A stretch of 64,000 nt of DNA. It comes from Phytophthora sp. 'mugwort'. Taxonomy: Eukaryota; Oomycota; Peronosporomycetes; Peronosporales; Peronosporaceae. Of the stretch, positions 44,271-54,404 are shown piece after piece; within the stretch, counting starts at the first letter, position 1, and each line of letters begins with the position of its first letter. The translations under genes and the position numbers were made by a program. Location: the NCBI GenBank assembly GCA_033558025.1, contig JAUCEF010000007.1:2728001-2792000 (forward strand), in the 5' to 3' direction. The notes under the pieces were generated by a model. It was not told the origin of the DNA, did no database searches, and worked only from the letters and a program-made list of their open reading frames with translations.

Positions 44271-47200
44271 CGCCCCCGCAACTCGTTGTCGTGCATACCG
44301 CTCTTCACCACCAAAGCTGTAAACATCTTCGTCGTCAGACTTTTGTGAGTAATCCGCCAGTTGATGACGCGTCGGAATGTACTGCAATGTGATCGTGTTC
44401 CGCACCACGTGATCTCTGATAAAATGATGACGAACATCAATATGTTAATTGACTGGTAGCCTCCATTGGTTGTAATTGCGATTGCGCTCTGGTTGTCATC
44501 GTGCACCACTGTGGGTCCGTGAACTGATGAACCCATTTCGTCGAGTAGACTGCGAACCCACAAAATCTCTTGCAGACATAGCGACAACGCCATGTACTCA
44601 GCTTCGGCTGAGCTTGCGTGACGGCCCTCTGCAGCTTCGACTTGTAGACGACTGGTGAACCATTTATGACGACCAGCACTCCGGATACGGACTTTCGCTC
44701 CTGCTTATCACCAGCCCTGTCTGCATCACTGAATGCAACTGGCTCAGATCCACGTCGATTGATCTTGTAGTGAAGGCCAACCTCTGCTGTTATCCCCAAG
44801 TATCTTAATACGTTAAATTGCCGCTTTCCAATGCGATGGACTTGGTGACTCCACAAATCTGCTCAATCGCCAACTGCAAACGCGATGTCGGGCCTGATGG
44901 CCATAGCCACGTACAAAGAAGTGATACGATCAGCGAGCGGTATGGCCGATTCTTCATTGTGGCTTGTTCTGCGTGACTCAGATCTCGTTTCACGAGTGTT
45001 TCACCAGGAACATTCGGGTTGTAGGTGCCGTACGCGCCCACTTGGTTTACCGCTCCACCATTCTGTCAATGTTGCTCGTTGGGACAGCGTCATGGTTCCA
45101 TTTGAAGAGGAGTACTCCACCTTCACCCCAAGTACCTACGTCAGTGGGCCAATGTCCTTGATCTTGAAATGACTCGCCAGCTCTCGTTTCACTTCTGCGA
45201 TAGTAGCCTTGTCCTTCGCACCAATAAGCATATCGTCGACGTACACACCAATATACACTAGAAATCCGTCTAGTTGCTTCACAAATACACAGACATCAGA
45301 CTTGCAAGCGCGAAATCCCATTTTCTTCAGCGTCCTTGACAATGTCTGGTACCACAAAGCAGCTGACTGCTTTGGGCACAGTAAGGCTCCGAAGGAGCAG
45401 ACACACCATCCCATCTGGGGCATCAATACCTGGAGGTGGCTTCATTAGTACACGTTCCTTCATGTCATCTTGTGTGAAAGCTGCATCAGTGTCGACGAGT
45501 TCCACTTCGTTCTCAAGCTCCAAGTTTCTGTTCAGGAATACGTGAATTGAATTCATGTTGATGACCGATGCGTACGTTTCCTCGTAGTCCACTTCAAACG
45601 TTTGGTGACATCCGAGCGCAACAATACATGCTTTGTATCGCGTAATTTCGCCCTTGTCATTGTGTTTGAGAGCGAAGACCCACTTCGAGCCGATAACTTT
45701 GGCACCACCCAACTGTTTGACATACTCCCAAGTGTGATTCTCGGCAAGCGTCTCGAGCTCCTGTGCCATTGCATTTTGCCACAATTCTGCGTCGTTGGAG
45801 TTAACTGCTTCGTTGTAGCTTCTCGGTATACTTCCAAAGACAGGTTTGTCTGTTCACCACTCTCCATCCGCTGGCGTTTAGTTCGCGACGAACATTTTCA
45901 ACCTGCAATCCGCTGGAGCTGGCCTCATTCTCAACAGTGTCTCCTTCGCTGCTACTTCGATGATCATCATCTGGAATAGGTGGCAGAGAAAGAATCTGAG
46001 CCGCCTGGCGACCAATTGGGGCCAGGCGGCGAGTTGACGAAGAGAATACCGTGCGATCACTGTCGATAATGCCAAGCGGTTCACGACGTAGCGAATGTGG
46101 ACGACGAACCGTACTACTGCCAATTGATCACCACTGTCCTCGTGCAAACTGCCGTGACGATACACTGCTTCCAAGATGGGAGGTTCCACGACATGATCAG
46201 CTGCGGTACGCCGGGGTACATCATTCTCCTCCCCCATTTGCCCGAGGTCATTAGGACTTTCCAACATTACTTCATCGGTATCCATCGGCTCAGGCGTTGG
46301 TGGCGCTGGAGTTAAAACAACTACATCATCACCAAAGTCGCTGTCGACAACCGTGCGAGTGTTGCAATCACTGGCAACAACTTGGACGCATGGAGTAGCG
46401 TCAGATTCATCCAGGCGGACGCTTTGACTGATCACGAGCTTGCGTGCCTTGACGTTCCACACTCGGTAGGCCTTCGCAGCCTCCGCGTAGCCCAAGAAAA
46501 TACACTCGAACGCTTTTGCATCGAGTTTCTTGCGACGTCCCTTGTCGATGTGGAGGAAACCTTTTGCGCCAAACACACGCAATTGGCTAAGGTCCGGCTT
46601 GCTCACCCCAGACAATCTCATAAGGCGATGTGCGAGTGTCGATATGGTTTGGGTTCTGTATCTACGGCTGCGGTTGAACGGTTTCTCCGCGAACACCTTG
46701 AACTGCACGAACTTATCCATCACCTCCGACTTGTACTTCAGGAAGTACACAACAGTGTACCGTAACAAATCTTCGATAAATGTAAGAACGTAGCGAGCTC
46801 CTCCGACCGTCTTCAGATTCATTGGTCCCATGACGTCGCTATGGATCAATGCAAGCACATGCTGAGACTTCACGTTTGTCCGAGCTGCCTTCGGAAACTT
46901 CGCGACGGACAGTTTCCCCTTCATGCACCCCGAACACACCTCTTCGTCGTGTGTTTCGACTTCAACTGTCAATTTCCTCGGCAGTTCCGCGCTGGATTCA
47001 GCAATCTCTTTTACTCTGCGAGCTGAAGGTGGCCTAAGCGAGCGTGCCAAATGGCACTGTCGTCGTTTACGAAATTCAAGCTTGCTACCTCCGCCTCGGA
47101 GACTGGTACCACCTTTGGACTCGCTGTCAGTGCAAAAGCTTCCCTTCCCGAGGAATATCGACAATCAGCACGCCGTCTGCGTCAATCAGACTGCAGCTCG

Positions 47201-47330
47201 GACTCTGTGATTCGCGAGCTGTTTGACTGGGCTTCGCAAAGTGCCGTGTGTGGCTGCGTAAGAACAGGTAGGACCCGCTGAATCTGGAATCGGTGCTGCT
47301 GAGTCGGGGTGAGATTACCAAAGGGGTACT
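44271..47330 (-). pseudogene. Copia pol (integrase, reverse transcriptase, RNase H)
   Basis: Read right to left. GAG-pre-integrase region at 47190-46900 (DADGVLIVDIPREGKL, a HARLGHL-like block in another frame, CSGCMKGKLSVAKFP). Integrase start: HVLALIHSDVMGPMNL and YVLTFIEDLLRYTVVYFLKY (first Asp). The text then jumps to LSGVSKPDLSQLRVFGAKGF, so the remaining catalytic residues are deleted. RT from 45784: ETLAENHTWEYV, VIGSKWVFALKHNDKGEITR, VELVDTDAAFTQDDMKERVL, and YVDDMLIGAKDKATI (45265-45220). RNase H at 44856-44300: VAFSDADRAGDKQERKSVSG, AEAEYMALSLCLQEILWVRS and DDNQSAIAI. Multiple frame breaks. Confidence 0.85.
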
Positions 47331-47890
47331 GGGTGATGTTGCGAAGCGCCACAGTATCGTAAGTTATTTGATTACTGCAACGATGACAATACCTTCGTCA
47401 AGGTATGTACTATACATGTACCCATGCGCTTGCTTATGTGTGGCAGTATGGAGATACCTCTACCTATCCCTATCACGATCACAGTCGCGTTGGCTGTCAA
47501 AGTTGGTGAACCGTTTGAAAATAGCCGTATCAACTACGGCCCTCCATTGCAAAGGAATTGGCATTAGAAGATGGGTACCTAGGATTCGGGCCCGCGTTAG
47601 GCGGAAGGTCGACTTTATGAAGGAAATTATTTGGCCAGGCGACGGACCCATCTCGCTCAAGCTTACTACCACTGCGCCTCAGTCAAGTCTCAGCCCCTCG
47701 CCCAGACTGGCGATGAACTGTTAGTGCAGTTGACGGCTATGTGGCAGCTAGCGGCTAGGAGACGAGCGGGGTATGTTCACATATGCTCTCTATATATATA
47801 TATATAAAGTCAGAAGTAGCCACATATATTGTGGCTACTTCTGACTTCTGATGTCTTTTTAATTTTGTAGCAGGCTTCACTTAAGCTGGC
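47331..47890. other. Spacer near an inversion breakpoint
   Basis: No supported gene. Contains a TA-repeat tract (47790-47806) followed by a perfect hairpin at 47807-47847. The left inversion breakpoint inferred from the copia and IS630 halves must lie in or near this stretch. Confidence 0.45.
47807..47847. repeat. Perfect 18-bp hairpin after a TA repeat
   Basis: AAGTCAGAAGTAGCCACA (47807-47824) and its exact reverse complement (47830-47847) around a TATAT loop, preceded by (TA)n. Confidence 0.9.
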
Positions 47891-48380
47891 GTTATTCGTA
47901 TATTCAATAGAGTTGGTTCAAGTACTGCGATTCGCCGAGCGACTGAAGGCCGCATTGCAGCTGCCGCATCGCTTATTGAAGAGCACATTGAGTCTCGTGA
48001 GGGTACCGAAGCGTTTATTGCTGCTCCACGAGCGTACTGGGCAGTCACCCACGCTCGCCAGCCCGAGCAGGTACCCCTCGCTGTTCCGGACAATCCTACA
48101 TTTGATCAGCGCCTAAGGATTGACAACCATCAGCGAGACATCGATGCAGCTGCATCCCGGGCATCAAGTACGGCCAAGTTTGTGTCAATCCGGTGTAGAT
48201 TGAATGGTGGTCTGATACCACTTGATCTGAACGTTGCCGACTTGCTCGCACGAAAAGTGTATAAGCACCAGCGCGCTTACCAGCGTACGACCTTATCGAC
48301 CCCCAGTTGAAGCTACCGACCTGACCGTCAACATAGAAGATGTTGACCACTTAGGGTCACCAGACATTGACATGGAATAA
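47891..48380 (+). CDS. Unrecognised exon-like open frame
   Basis: 139 codons open without an ATG, just after a pyrimidine-rich AG (TTTTTAATTTTGTAGCAG, ending near 47874) that could be a splice acceptor. Content includes IEEHIESREGTEAFIAAPRA and RLRIDNHQRDIDAAASRAS. A stop at 48308 is followed in the +1 frame by an acidic end (VEATDLTVNIEDVDHLGSPD) and a stop at 48378. Probably the last exon of a degraded gene. Family not recognised; transposon origin is likely from the setting. Confidence 0.4.
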
Positions 48381-49129
48381 TGCAGCGTATTGTTCACCTG
48401 ATAAACGTATCTCTGTGTAGTTGGGTTGCTCCGTCACCACAATGACTGTACAGGTTGGCTCCGACGCTATCGCTTTTCTTGGTGCACATTTTGAGAGCGA
48501 CGTCCAATGTGCGAAGGGTCTTGGCGAAAAGCCAGCGGAGCGTGGCGACGAATCCATCGCTTGAACAGAGAAAACCGACCTCGATGGGTTTAGCTGTAGT
48601 GAGTACGGAGGTAAGAACAGCAAAATGCTGCCACGGGAGTGTATCAACTCCTCAAGCTCGCAATTAATGTGGATTTTGCGTTGTCAAGGACGATGATGGA
48701 TCTGTAAGCAAATGGAATACGCAATTGTCCACAACTATCTAGCATCTCACTTCTTGTTTTTCACGTACCTGGCAGTGGCGACGGATTAAGAAATGAACGG
48801 TGTTCGTTCTGAAAGCTTCGTGAAAAGCTAGACGATCGAAGGTAGTAAATTCCCTGTGCAAAAAAACGCTGACGTCAAAAGCTGCTAAGACAGAGCGCCG
48901 CTCGCCTCTGCTAACGGTAGACTGACAATAGCAGAGGGTGTTTCGGCGGGACCACGCGCACTTTCGAAGTGCATCTCGACCATTTTTAGAGGTCTCATTA
49001 ATAAAACTAATTGGTCTGGTCCGCTGTAAACGGCTGTAGTTCGATAGAAGCCTGCTAATTCGACCGGCACTCTTTCGCGTGCGGGCTTCGTTAGTACTTT
49101 TCTGGTAATATTGAGATTAAAGCGGAAGG
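48357..49129 (-). pseudogene. IS630/Tc1-like transposase, catalytic part (inverted)
   Basis: Begins beside the copia 5' LTR with FNLNITRKVLTKPARERVPV and YSGPDQLV, then INETSKNGRDALRK (first catalytic Asp changed to Asn), FDRLAFHEAF and, after a convincing intron (GTACGTGAAA to TTGCTTACAG, about 48760-48694), IIVLDNAK (second Asp), SRGSILLFLPPYSLQLNP (final block). It completes the N-terminal piece at 43794-43999, but lies on the opposite strand, so the two halves of one gene have been turned against each other. Confidence 0.75.
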
Positions 49130-49469
49130 TGTTGGTGGTGAGGGTCAGGGCTAGCATGGATTAACAAAAAATACATTACACTTTAAGGCTAGTAAGCAAC
49201 CTACTTAGCTACCCTGGGGCTAGCATGGACACTACACCTCGTGGCGTGCTCGTGGAAACGTGCAGTGCTAAAGACGGCGTGGGTGCGCAGCACAGAAGCT
49301 GCAGGTTGCTATTGCGTGTCTGTGCCAAGGTGAGTATGCATGGTGATAATTTAGCGGTAGTCCTAGGCGAATTAGAACTTGTCGGTAGACATCAACGCTC
49401 ACTTTCCAATATACATTCAACCTCCGAAGTGGTTTTCAAGTCTTTCTAGCTCGGCATCAAGTTCCAAGA
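49130..49469 (+). repeat. Copia 5' LTR (340 bp, with 69-bp internal insertion)
   Basis: Same sequence as 44000-44270 in opposite orientation, except for 69 extra bases at 49161-49229. The extra block ends in a second copy of GGGCTAGCATGGA, so a 13-bp motif flanks it. Without it the LTR is 271 bp, exactly the size of the partner. Confidence 0.85.
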
Positions 49470-49481
49470 GGTTATGAGCCC
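49470..49481 (+). other. Copia primer binding site (half tRNA-iMet type)
   Basis: GGTTATGAGCCC follows the LTR directly. It is the complement of GGGCTCATAACC, the anticodon arm of yeast-type initiator tRNA-Met, the internal half-tRNA primer known for copia-like elements. The gag ATG (49474) lies inside it and pairs with the CAU anticodon. Confidence 0.7.
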
Positions 49482-50600
49482 AAACCCTCGGCCGGACGAC
49501 ATTCTCAAGGATGGAAATTACTTCCATTGGGAAGTTAACGCCAGGATGGCGCTGGCGCGAAGGGACCTCCTGCTTCACGTGGCGCTCAAGAATGATGAAG
49601 CAGCGCCGGGAGTTGGTCGTGAATCGGCAAGGTGGAAGACGGCGGACCTGAAAGCGTTCGCGACTCTGACGCGCTGCTTGAGGGGGGGGGGGTTCGGTCT
49701 ATCAAGCTATGGTGCGAGATGCTACATCTGCCCGCAACACGTGGGAATTCTCGAGGTATTCTTCGTGCGTCGTAGTCTTCACAACCGGATTCAACTAAGG
49801 CGTCAACTGCACGAGTTCCGAATGGCGTCGGGTAGCAGCTTACTCGACCACCTCCTGCAGTTCGACACGTTGTGCATGAACATTGCTGCTGTCGGTGATC
49901 AACTCGTCGAAGACGAGAAATTGGTGATTCTTCTGGGAAGTCTCTCGTCTGAATATGTTTCGGTGGTGAAAATCATCGAGAACAGTGCGGGCATCGATAG
50001 CCTGGCAGCCAAGGAAATGCTGCGCAGAGAGTATGAAAACATGCACATGAAGATTGAGACGGAACTCGCTCAGAACGCTGAAAGGAGTAATCAGCGTGGG
50101 AATCACCAAGGACGGCAGCGAGGGCGATCATTCGAGGTAACCAGAGTCATGAAGGTGCTGGCGGACGCAACCGTGGTCAGTTTCTTGGCAAGTGTTTCAA
50201 CTGTAATCAACATGGCCACAAGAAAACAGACTGTCCCGATCAAGTCGACGATCGGGTGCTGGAGCCGGCGAATATGTGTTCTCGGCCACAGCAGAGCACA
50301 CAGAAGACTGGCTTCTTAACAGCGGAGCAAGCAGCCACATGACGTTTTGTAAGACTGACTTTACCAGATACCGCAGACTTGCGTCACCAATCACAATTGG
50401 AATCGCTAATGGACACGCGATGGAGGCTGTCATGCTGGTGATGTTCAACTCAAACTGACCAATGGTGCTCAAGTCACGATGACTGAGGTGTTATTTGTGC
50501 CGTCGCCCGTCGCCGTTTGGTCTCAGTGTCGGGGATGGGGTCCAAGAACATCGAAGTGCGATTTCGTGGTGATCGAACACAAGGCTCACAGTATAGCTTA
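49474..50600 (+). pseudogene. Copia gag
   Basis: ATG inside the primer binding site; MSPNPRPDDILKDGNYFHWE starts the copia gag domain (NARMALARRDLLLHV). A G-run at 49683-49692 marks a frame problem; then LHNRIQLRRQLHEFRMASGS and LILLGSLSSEYVSVVKIIEN. The zinc-knuckle region near 50190-50240 is in another frame (GKCFNCNQHGHKKTDCP-like). The protease start near 50285 (DWLLNSGASSHM, Asp changed to Asn) is degraded. Breaks off at about 50600 without reaching integrase. It belongs with the pol at 44.3-47.3 kb on the other strand. Confidence 0.75.
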
Positions 50601-50803
50601 GTCAAACCTCCACGAAACACATTCGACACCAGGCACGAAGCGTAATACCAGTACCAGTTATAGCACAGCAAGACGATCTGATATAATAATCCAGACAGAA
50701 GCGACAGAGTCAAATAATGTGCATCATTGAACACAACGATGACAAAAACCGTGAGAGGCGCACCTTGCTTCACAGGATACGGGTGGTTCGGCGGTGCTTC
50801 GGA

Positions 50804-50848
50804 GCTCAGTTGTCACCGACGGACCACGTCCGTCGGTGACAACTGAGC
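50804..50848. repeat. Perfect 21-bp palindrome with 3-base loop
   Basis: GCTCAGTTGTCACCGACGGAC at 50804-50824 and its exact reverse complement at 50828-50848, separated by CAC. No mismatches. Confidence 0.95.
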
Positions 50849-50849
50849 A

Positions 50850-51226
50850 GCTTCCGACGACCACGATGGAGATGAAGGATCGCAGCATATCAGCTCGCAA
50901 AGAAGCAAGAGAGGAAGAACGCCGCGATGGTGAGCGAGCGCGCGCTTCAGACCGAGCAGAGCAAGCACGTCTCCGCGCTGAGAAAACGAACGCATGCTTT
51001 AGTTGTTGGAAGCGTTTACGCAGTGATGGTGGGAACAAAGTTTACATTAAAAAAATAAACTTGCAATATGGAAGGTTTCAACCCAAAGGATGAGCTAATT
51101 TATTGCCTCTATAGTATCAGCAATGACAGTTAGTCAAAAAATATTGAAGTCATAACGTTCTTCTCCACAGGACTCAGTCTGCTCTTGTTTGACTTCTTGA
51201 AGCACAGAAAATCCAAACTATTTTTA
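50850..51226. other. Spacer with a charged coding scrap
   Basis: The plus strand is open to 51093 with a charged helical stretch (MEMKDRSISARKEAREEERR). No family recognised. Confidence 0.35.
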
Positions 51227-52135
51227 TCAGCCTAGCGACCACTCGACACTCTCAAGAACAGAACCCATTGCACTGCTGACCGCATCCCCTATTGCTGATG
51301 TATTTTGCGCCGCGAAAACTCGATACAATGTGACGGATATACCGTAGGCAGGATCACCGCAAACAGCATACCCTTCGAAAACATATTGTTGTTGCTCGAA
51401 GTAATGCAGCAGTTTGTTCTCGCACAGCAAGGTAACATCATTACGGCACCGTTCGATTGGGCCCCAGAAGTGAGGCGCTAACTTAACTGGCTTGTAAGTC
51501 ACTGATAGTTCAGGCAGAGGACACGCTTATAGTCCTGAATAAACATGCCGTTGTATATTTTCGATCCTTCAATGACGCAAAATATGTTGGGCATGGAGGT
51601 GCCTTCATTTGACGCATTAGTGTACACATCGATACGACTTTGGAGCGCACGCTTCTGAAATTAGCTTAATTCTTCATATCTATTAAAAAGCAGATCAACT
51701 GGTAGAGTATTAGATCCAGTGTTAGCTTTCCAAGACATGCGGCGAGGTTTCACGTACCCAGTTCAGGACAATGCGACTAAGCGCGCCCGCTGATCTTCCG
51801 AACGTCTTGCGCATGTCCGCTAGGCGATTAGGGAAACTGAGGAGGTGCAATAGAATGCAAAGAGCTTCCGTCTTGTACGGTGCTTTGTTATGAATAATTA
51901 ACTCGAACAACGAAGTCTTCGCAAAATGCCCTCCACATCGAAGAGAAAGTCGAACTCGGCATACACATCTGTCGTAGCAGTAAGACAAAAGAGGATATCG
52001 GGTTTGGACTGGGCGATCAACGGGCGAGCGATACCGCATATTTCGCATGTAGAGAGCTGCACCCAACGCTCACGCCGAAGATGCCGCCTACATAAATTTA
52101 TATTCAAAGGATACATAACTTTTGACAGGGAGTAG
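51227..52135 (-). pseudogene. PIF/Harbinger-like transposase pseudogene 1
   Basis: N-terminal part at about 52050-51722: CILLHLLSFPNRLADMRKTF then GRSAGALSRIVLNWV. The middle is degraded. C-terminal DDE_Tnp_4 part at 51502-51227: HFWGPIERCRNDVTLL, VFEGYAVCGDPAYGIS (catalytic GDPAY) and ending SVEWSLG, which matches the SVEWxFG block. The DGT block expected in the missing middle is lost. Inactive. Confidence 0.75.
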
Positions 52136-52387
52136 AGCTGTATTTACTGCTTCCTCGATGATGCGTTCAAAGTCACCATCTACCTTGCTCCCACTAACGA
52201 AAGTTTGGAACTAGTTCACCAGAGCTGCTGCGGCGCGGCATTCGTCGTCAAGCATCAAGTTGCACTTCTTGTACCCATTCGCAATTGTCTGAGCGCTTAC
52301 TCTTTCCCAGCTACTGTATACTCCTGCACATGCGCGAACGTCCTGGCGGCACTAGCTGGAACTTATCGCCCTCCTTCCACGGTTTCT

Positions 52388-53784
52388 TCAGTTGCACTTC
52401 CATGCCCTCGAGCCAGCACTCCGCAGTCCACTCTTGAACGGGAAGTTCCATGCTACATCTGCCGATTGGCAGACAGATGTAGTATTTGGCGGAACCTTCA
52501 TTGGGACAACGTTAATAGTCGTAGCGTAGGCTACCACTTCCGGTCTCCAATGTCCACTAAAATCGTCCCAGAACAGCAGGACTGGCTCTTCTGGGGACGC
52601 TCGGTTGGCGAAGTGGAACTCTAAAAACTTGAAAGATACATTTCTGTTCCACCAGCCTGTCCAAAACAAAATAACGTGCATAACATTAATTTACCAGCAT
52701 AATGAACGATATTTCAAGTTCAAAACGCACATACCTTTTCCGTTCGTGTAGATCTGTAGATACGTTTCGTCTCTAAGGCGCTTGATTTCCAGCCACGTAC
52801 GAACTCCAAAACCGCAGCGCTTCTCGTCGTTTTCTTTGACTGTTTCCTTGTTTTTCGATGGCTTCATCTTGAAAATAACAAACGGGGTGTATTTTTACTC
52901 CAGTTGAGCCCCCTAAAAGCATCACGGTTGCGCGTTTCTTACGCACAGCGCACTTGACCCAAACCGTCTTCGCGCCACGCTCGTTGATCGTTCGCTTCAT
53001 AGGCAAGTATTCAAAAAAGCAGCTTTTCAAAATACATAAAGCGAAAAGTTAGTTTGGAAAAAAAAAATAAGCTAGAAAATAATAAACAAGCAGAACCTGT
53101 TTGATCAGCATTAAAAATGCGCGCAATGCCCAATTGACGTGCCTTCTTTTCAGCGTCGACTGCAAATGCTGCCTTCACCTTGTCGATATCAGCAGGGTTG
53201 ACTTGGCCTTGGCGTGTCGGCGCCCGCATACTGAATCGATGTCGACGCTTAAATCCGTCGATCCACTTGTCTGAAGCCCTGAAGGTGGCGATATCAGCTT
53301 CTGCAGCGATGCGCCGGGCCTGTATGGACAGCATCCTTGGCGATACAGGCACTCCTTCCTGTCTCAAACTATTAACCGATTCTAAAATTCCACCTCTTTA
53401 AATAGGATAGTTCCTACACCTACGCTTCGTACTTTGAGATGGGTGCCTTTGCGCCCCTTGAGTGCTACCTCGAGCATCACAGAACTTCTTCGCCAGCGCT
53501 GGATCATGGTGCGCTTGGAGTTGTAGAATTGTGGCGCTAACTCATGCCGAAAGTGCTCAATTGTATGTCGCTTCTTAGGCAGAGGAGCTTCGGCCCAGGG
53601 CGATAGGATCGCTAGCTTCTTCTCCACCGACACGCTCTTGACGGTGTCTTGGAACGGTGCCGGCCCTTGCCCTCAACGCGCGGTCTGCCCACGGGGTGCG
53701 GCTTGACTCGCACCATGGCAAAAGTCGAATGCCGGTGCGCCGGTCCCGCCAGAGTGGTTGGCATTGGAGGGGTGCAGCTCTCAA
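52388..53784 (-). pseudogene. pogo/CENP-B-like transposase pseudogene
   Basis: Order: KRHTIEHFRHELAPQFYNSK (53580), HTH_Tnp_Tc5-like FRASDKWIDGFKRRHRFSMR (53285-53225), first catalytic block IARIFNADQTG (53135), an apparent intron rich in T, then FFEYLPMKRTINERGAKTVW (53030) and ATVMLLGGSTG. The second Asp is in VLLFWDDFSGHWRPEV (52580) and the last block reads PPNTTSVCQSADVAWNFPFK (52490). All three catalytic Asp positions remain visible. Frame changes at 52900, 52770 and 52600 break the gene. Confidence 0.8.
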
Positions 53785-53799
53785 TATGCGTTTAAAGCC

Positions 53800-54400
53800 A
53801 TGTCTGGCAAATTATTCTGATTGGCTAATATGAGGGTGCATCTCATATGAGGATGCAGCTAACTACATGCGATATGCGATAGAGAGCTGAAACTACTAGG
53901 ATCGTGGTGCCGCTGCATCCAGCGTCATCCAGAAGGGTTCACAACAGGAGAATCTCGTTCGTAGTCATATACGATATTTTTGGAGTAAGTTGCACTCAGC
54001 TCGATCTTCCATTAAGCATAAACATGCTGTTTAATGAGATAGGATACTGGGAATGGGAAAGCACGCGAAGCTTAGTTGAGAGTTCTCATACCCACACCTC
54101 AGTGGATTTCTGAGAACGGGAACGGCAAAGCTTGCAAAACTCTATATTACAGTTTTCCTATATCATCCTCCGATTGGCCATGTTCAGGATTTCTATATCC
54201 TATTATATTGATTCTCTACTGTTGACCTCGAAACCAAATGGACTCTCTCACACGAAATGGTCGATTGATATCATAAGATATATCGATACTAGATGTTTTA
54301 ACGATACCGCAGTACCTGGCGACACGGTGATTTACGAACGACCACTGAGTCAACTGATGTTTTTCCCAGCCATATGTGTATTGAGTAAAATACCGTTCCC
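53800..54400. other. AT-rich spacer
   Basis: No supported gene; imperfect CTCATATGAG-type repeats near 53830-53860. Confidence 0.45.
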
Positions 54401-54404
54401 CTGA

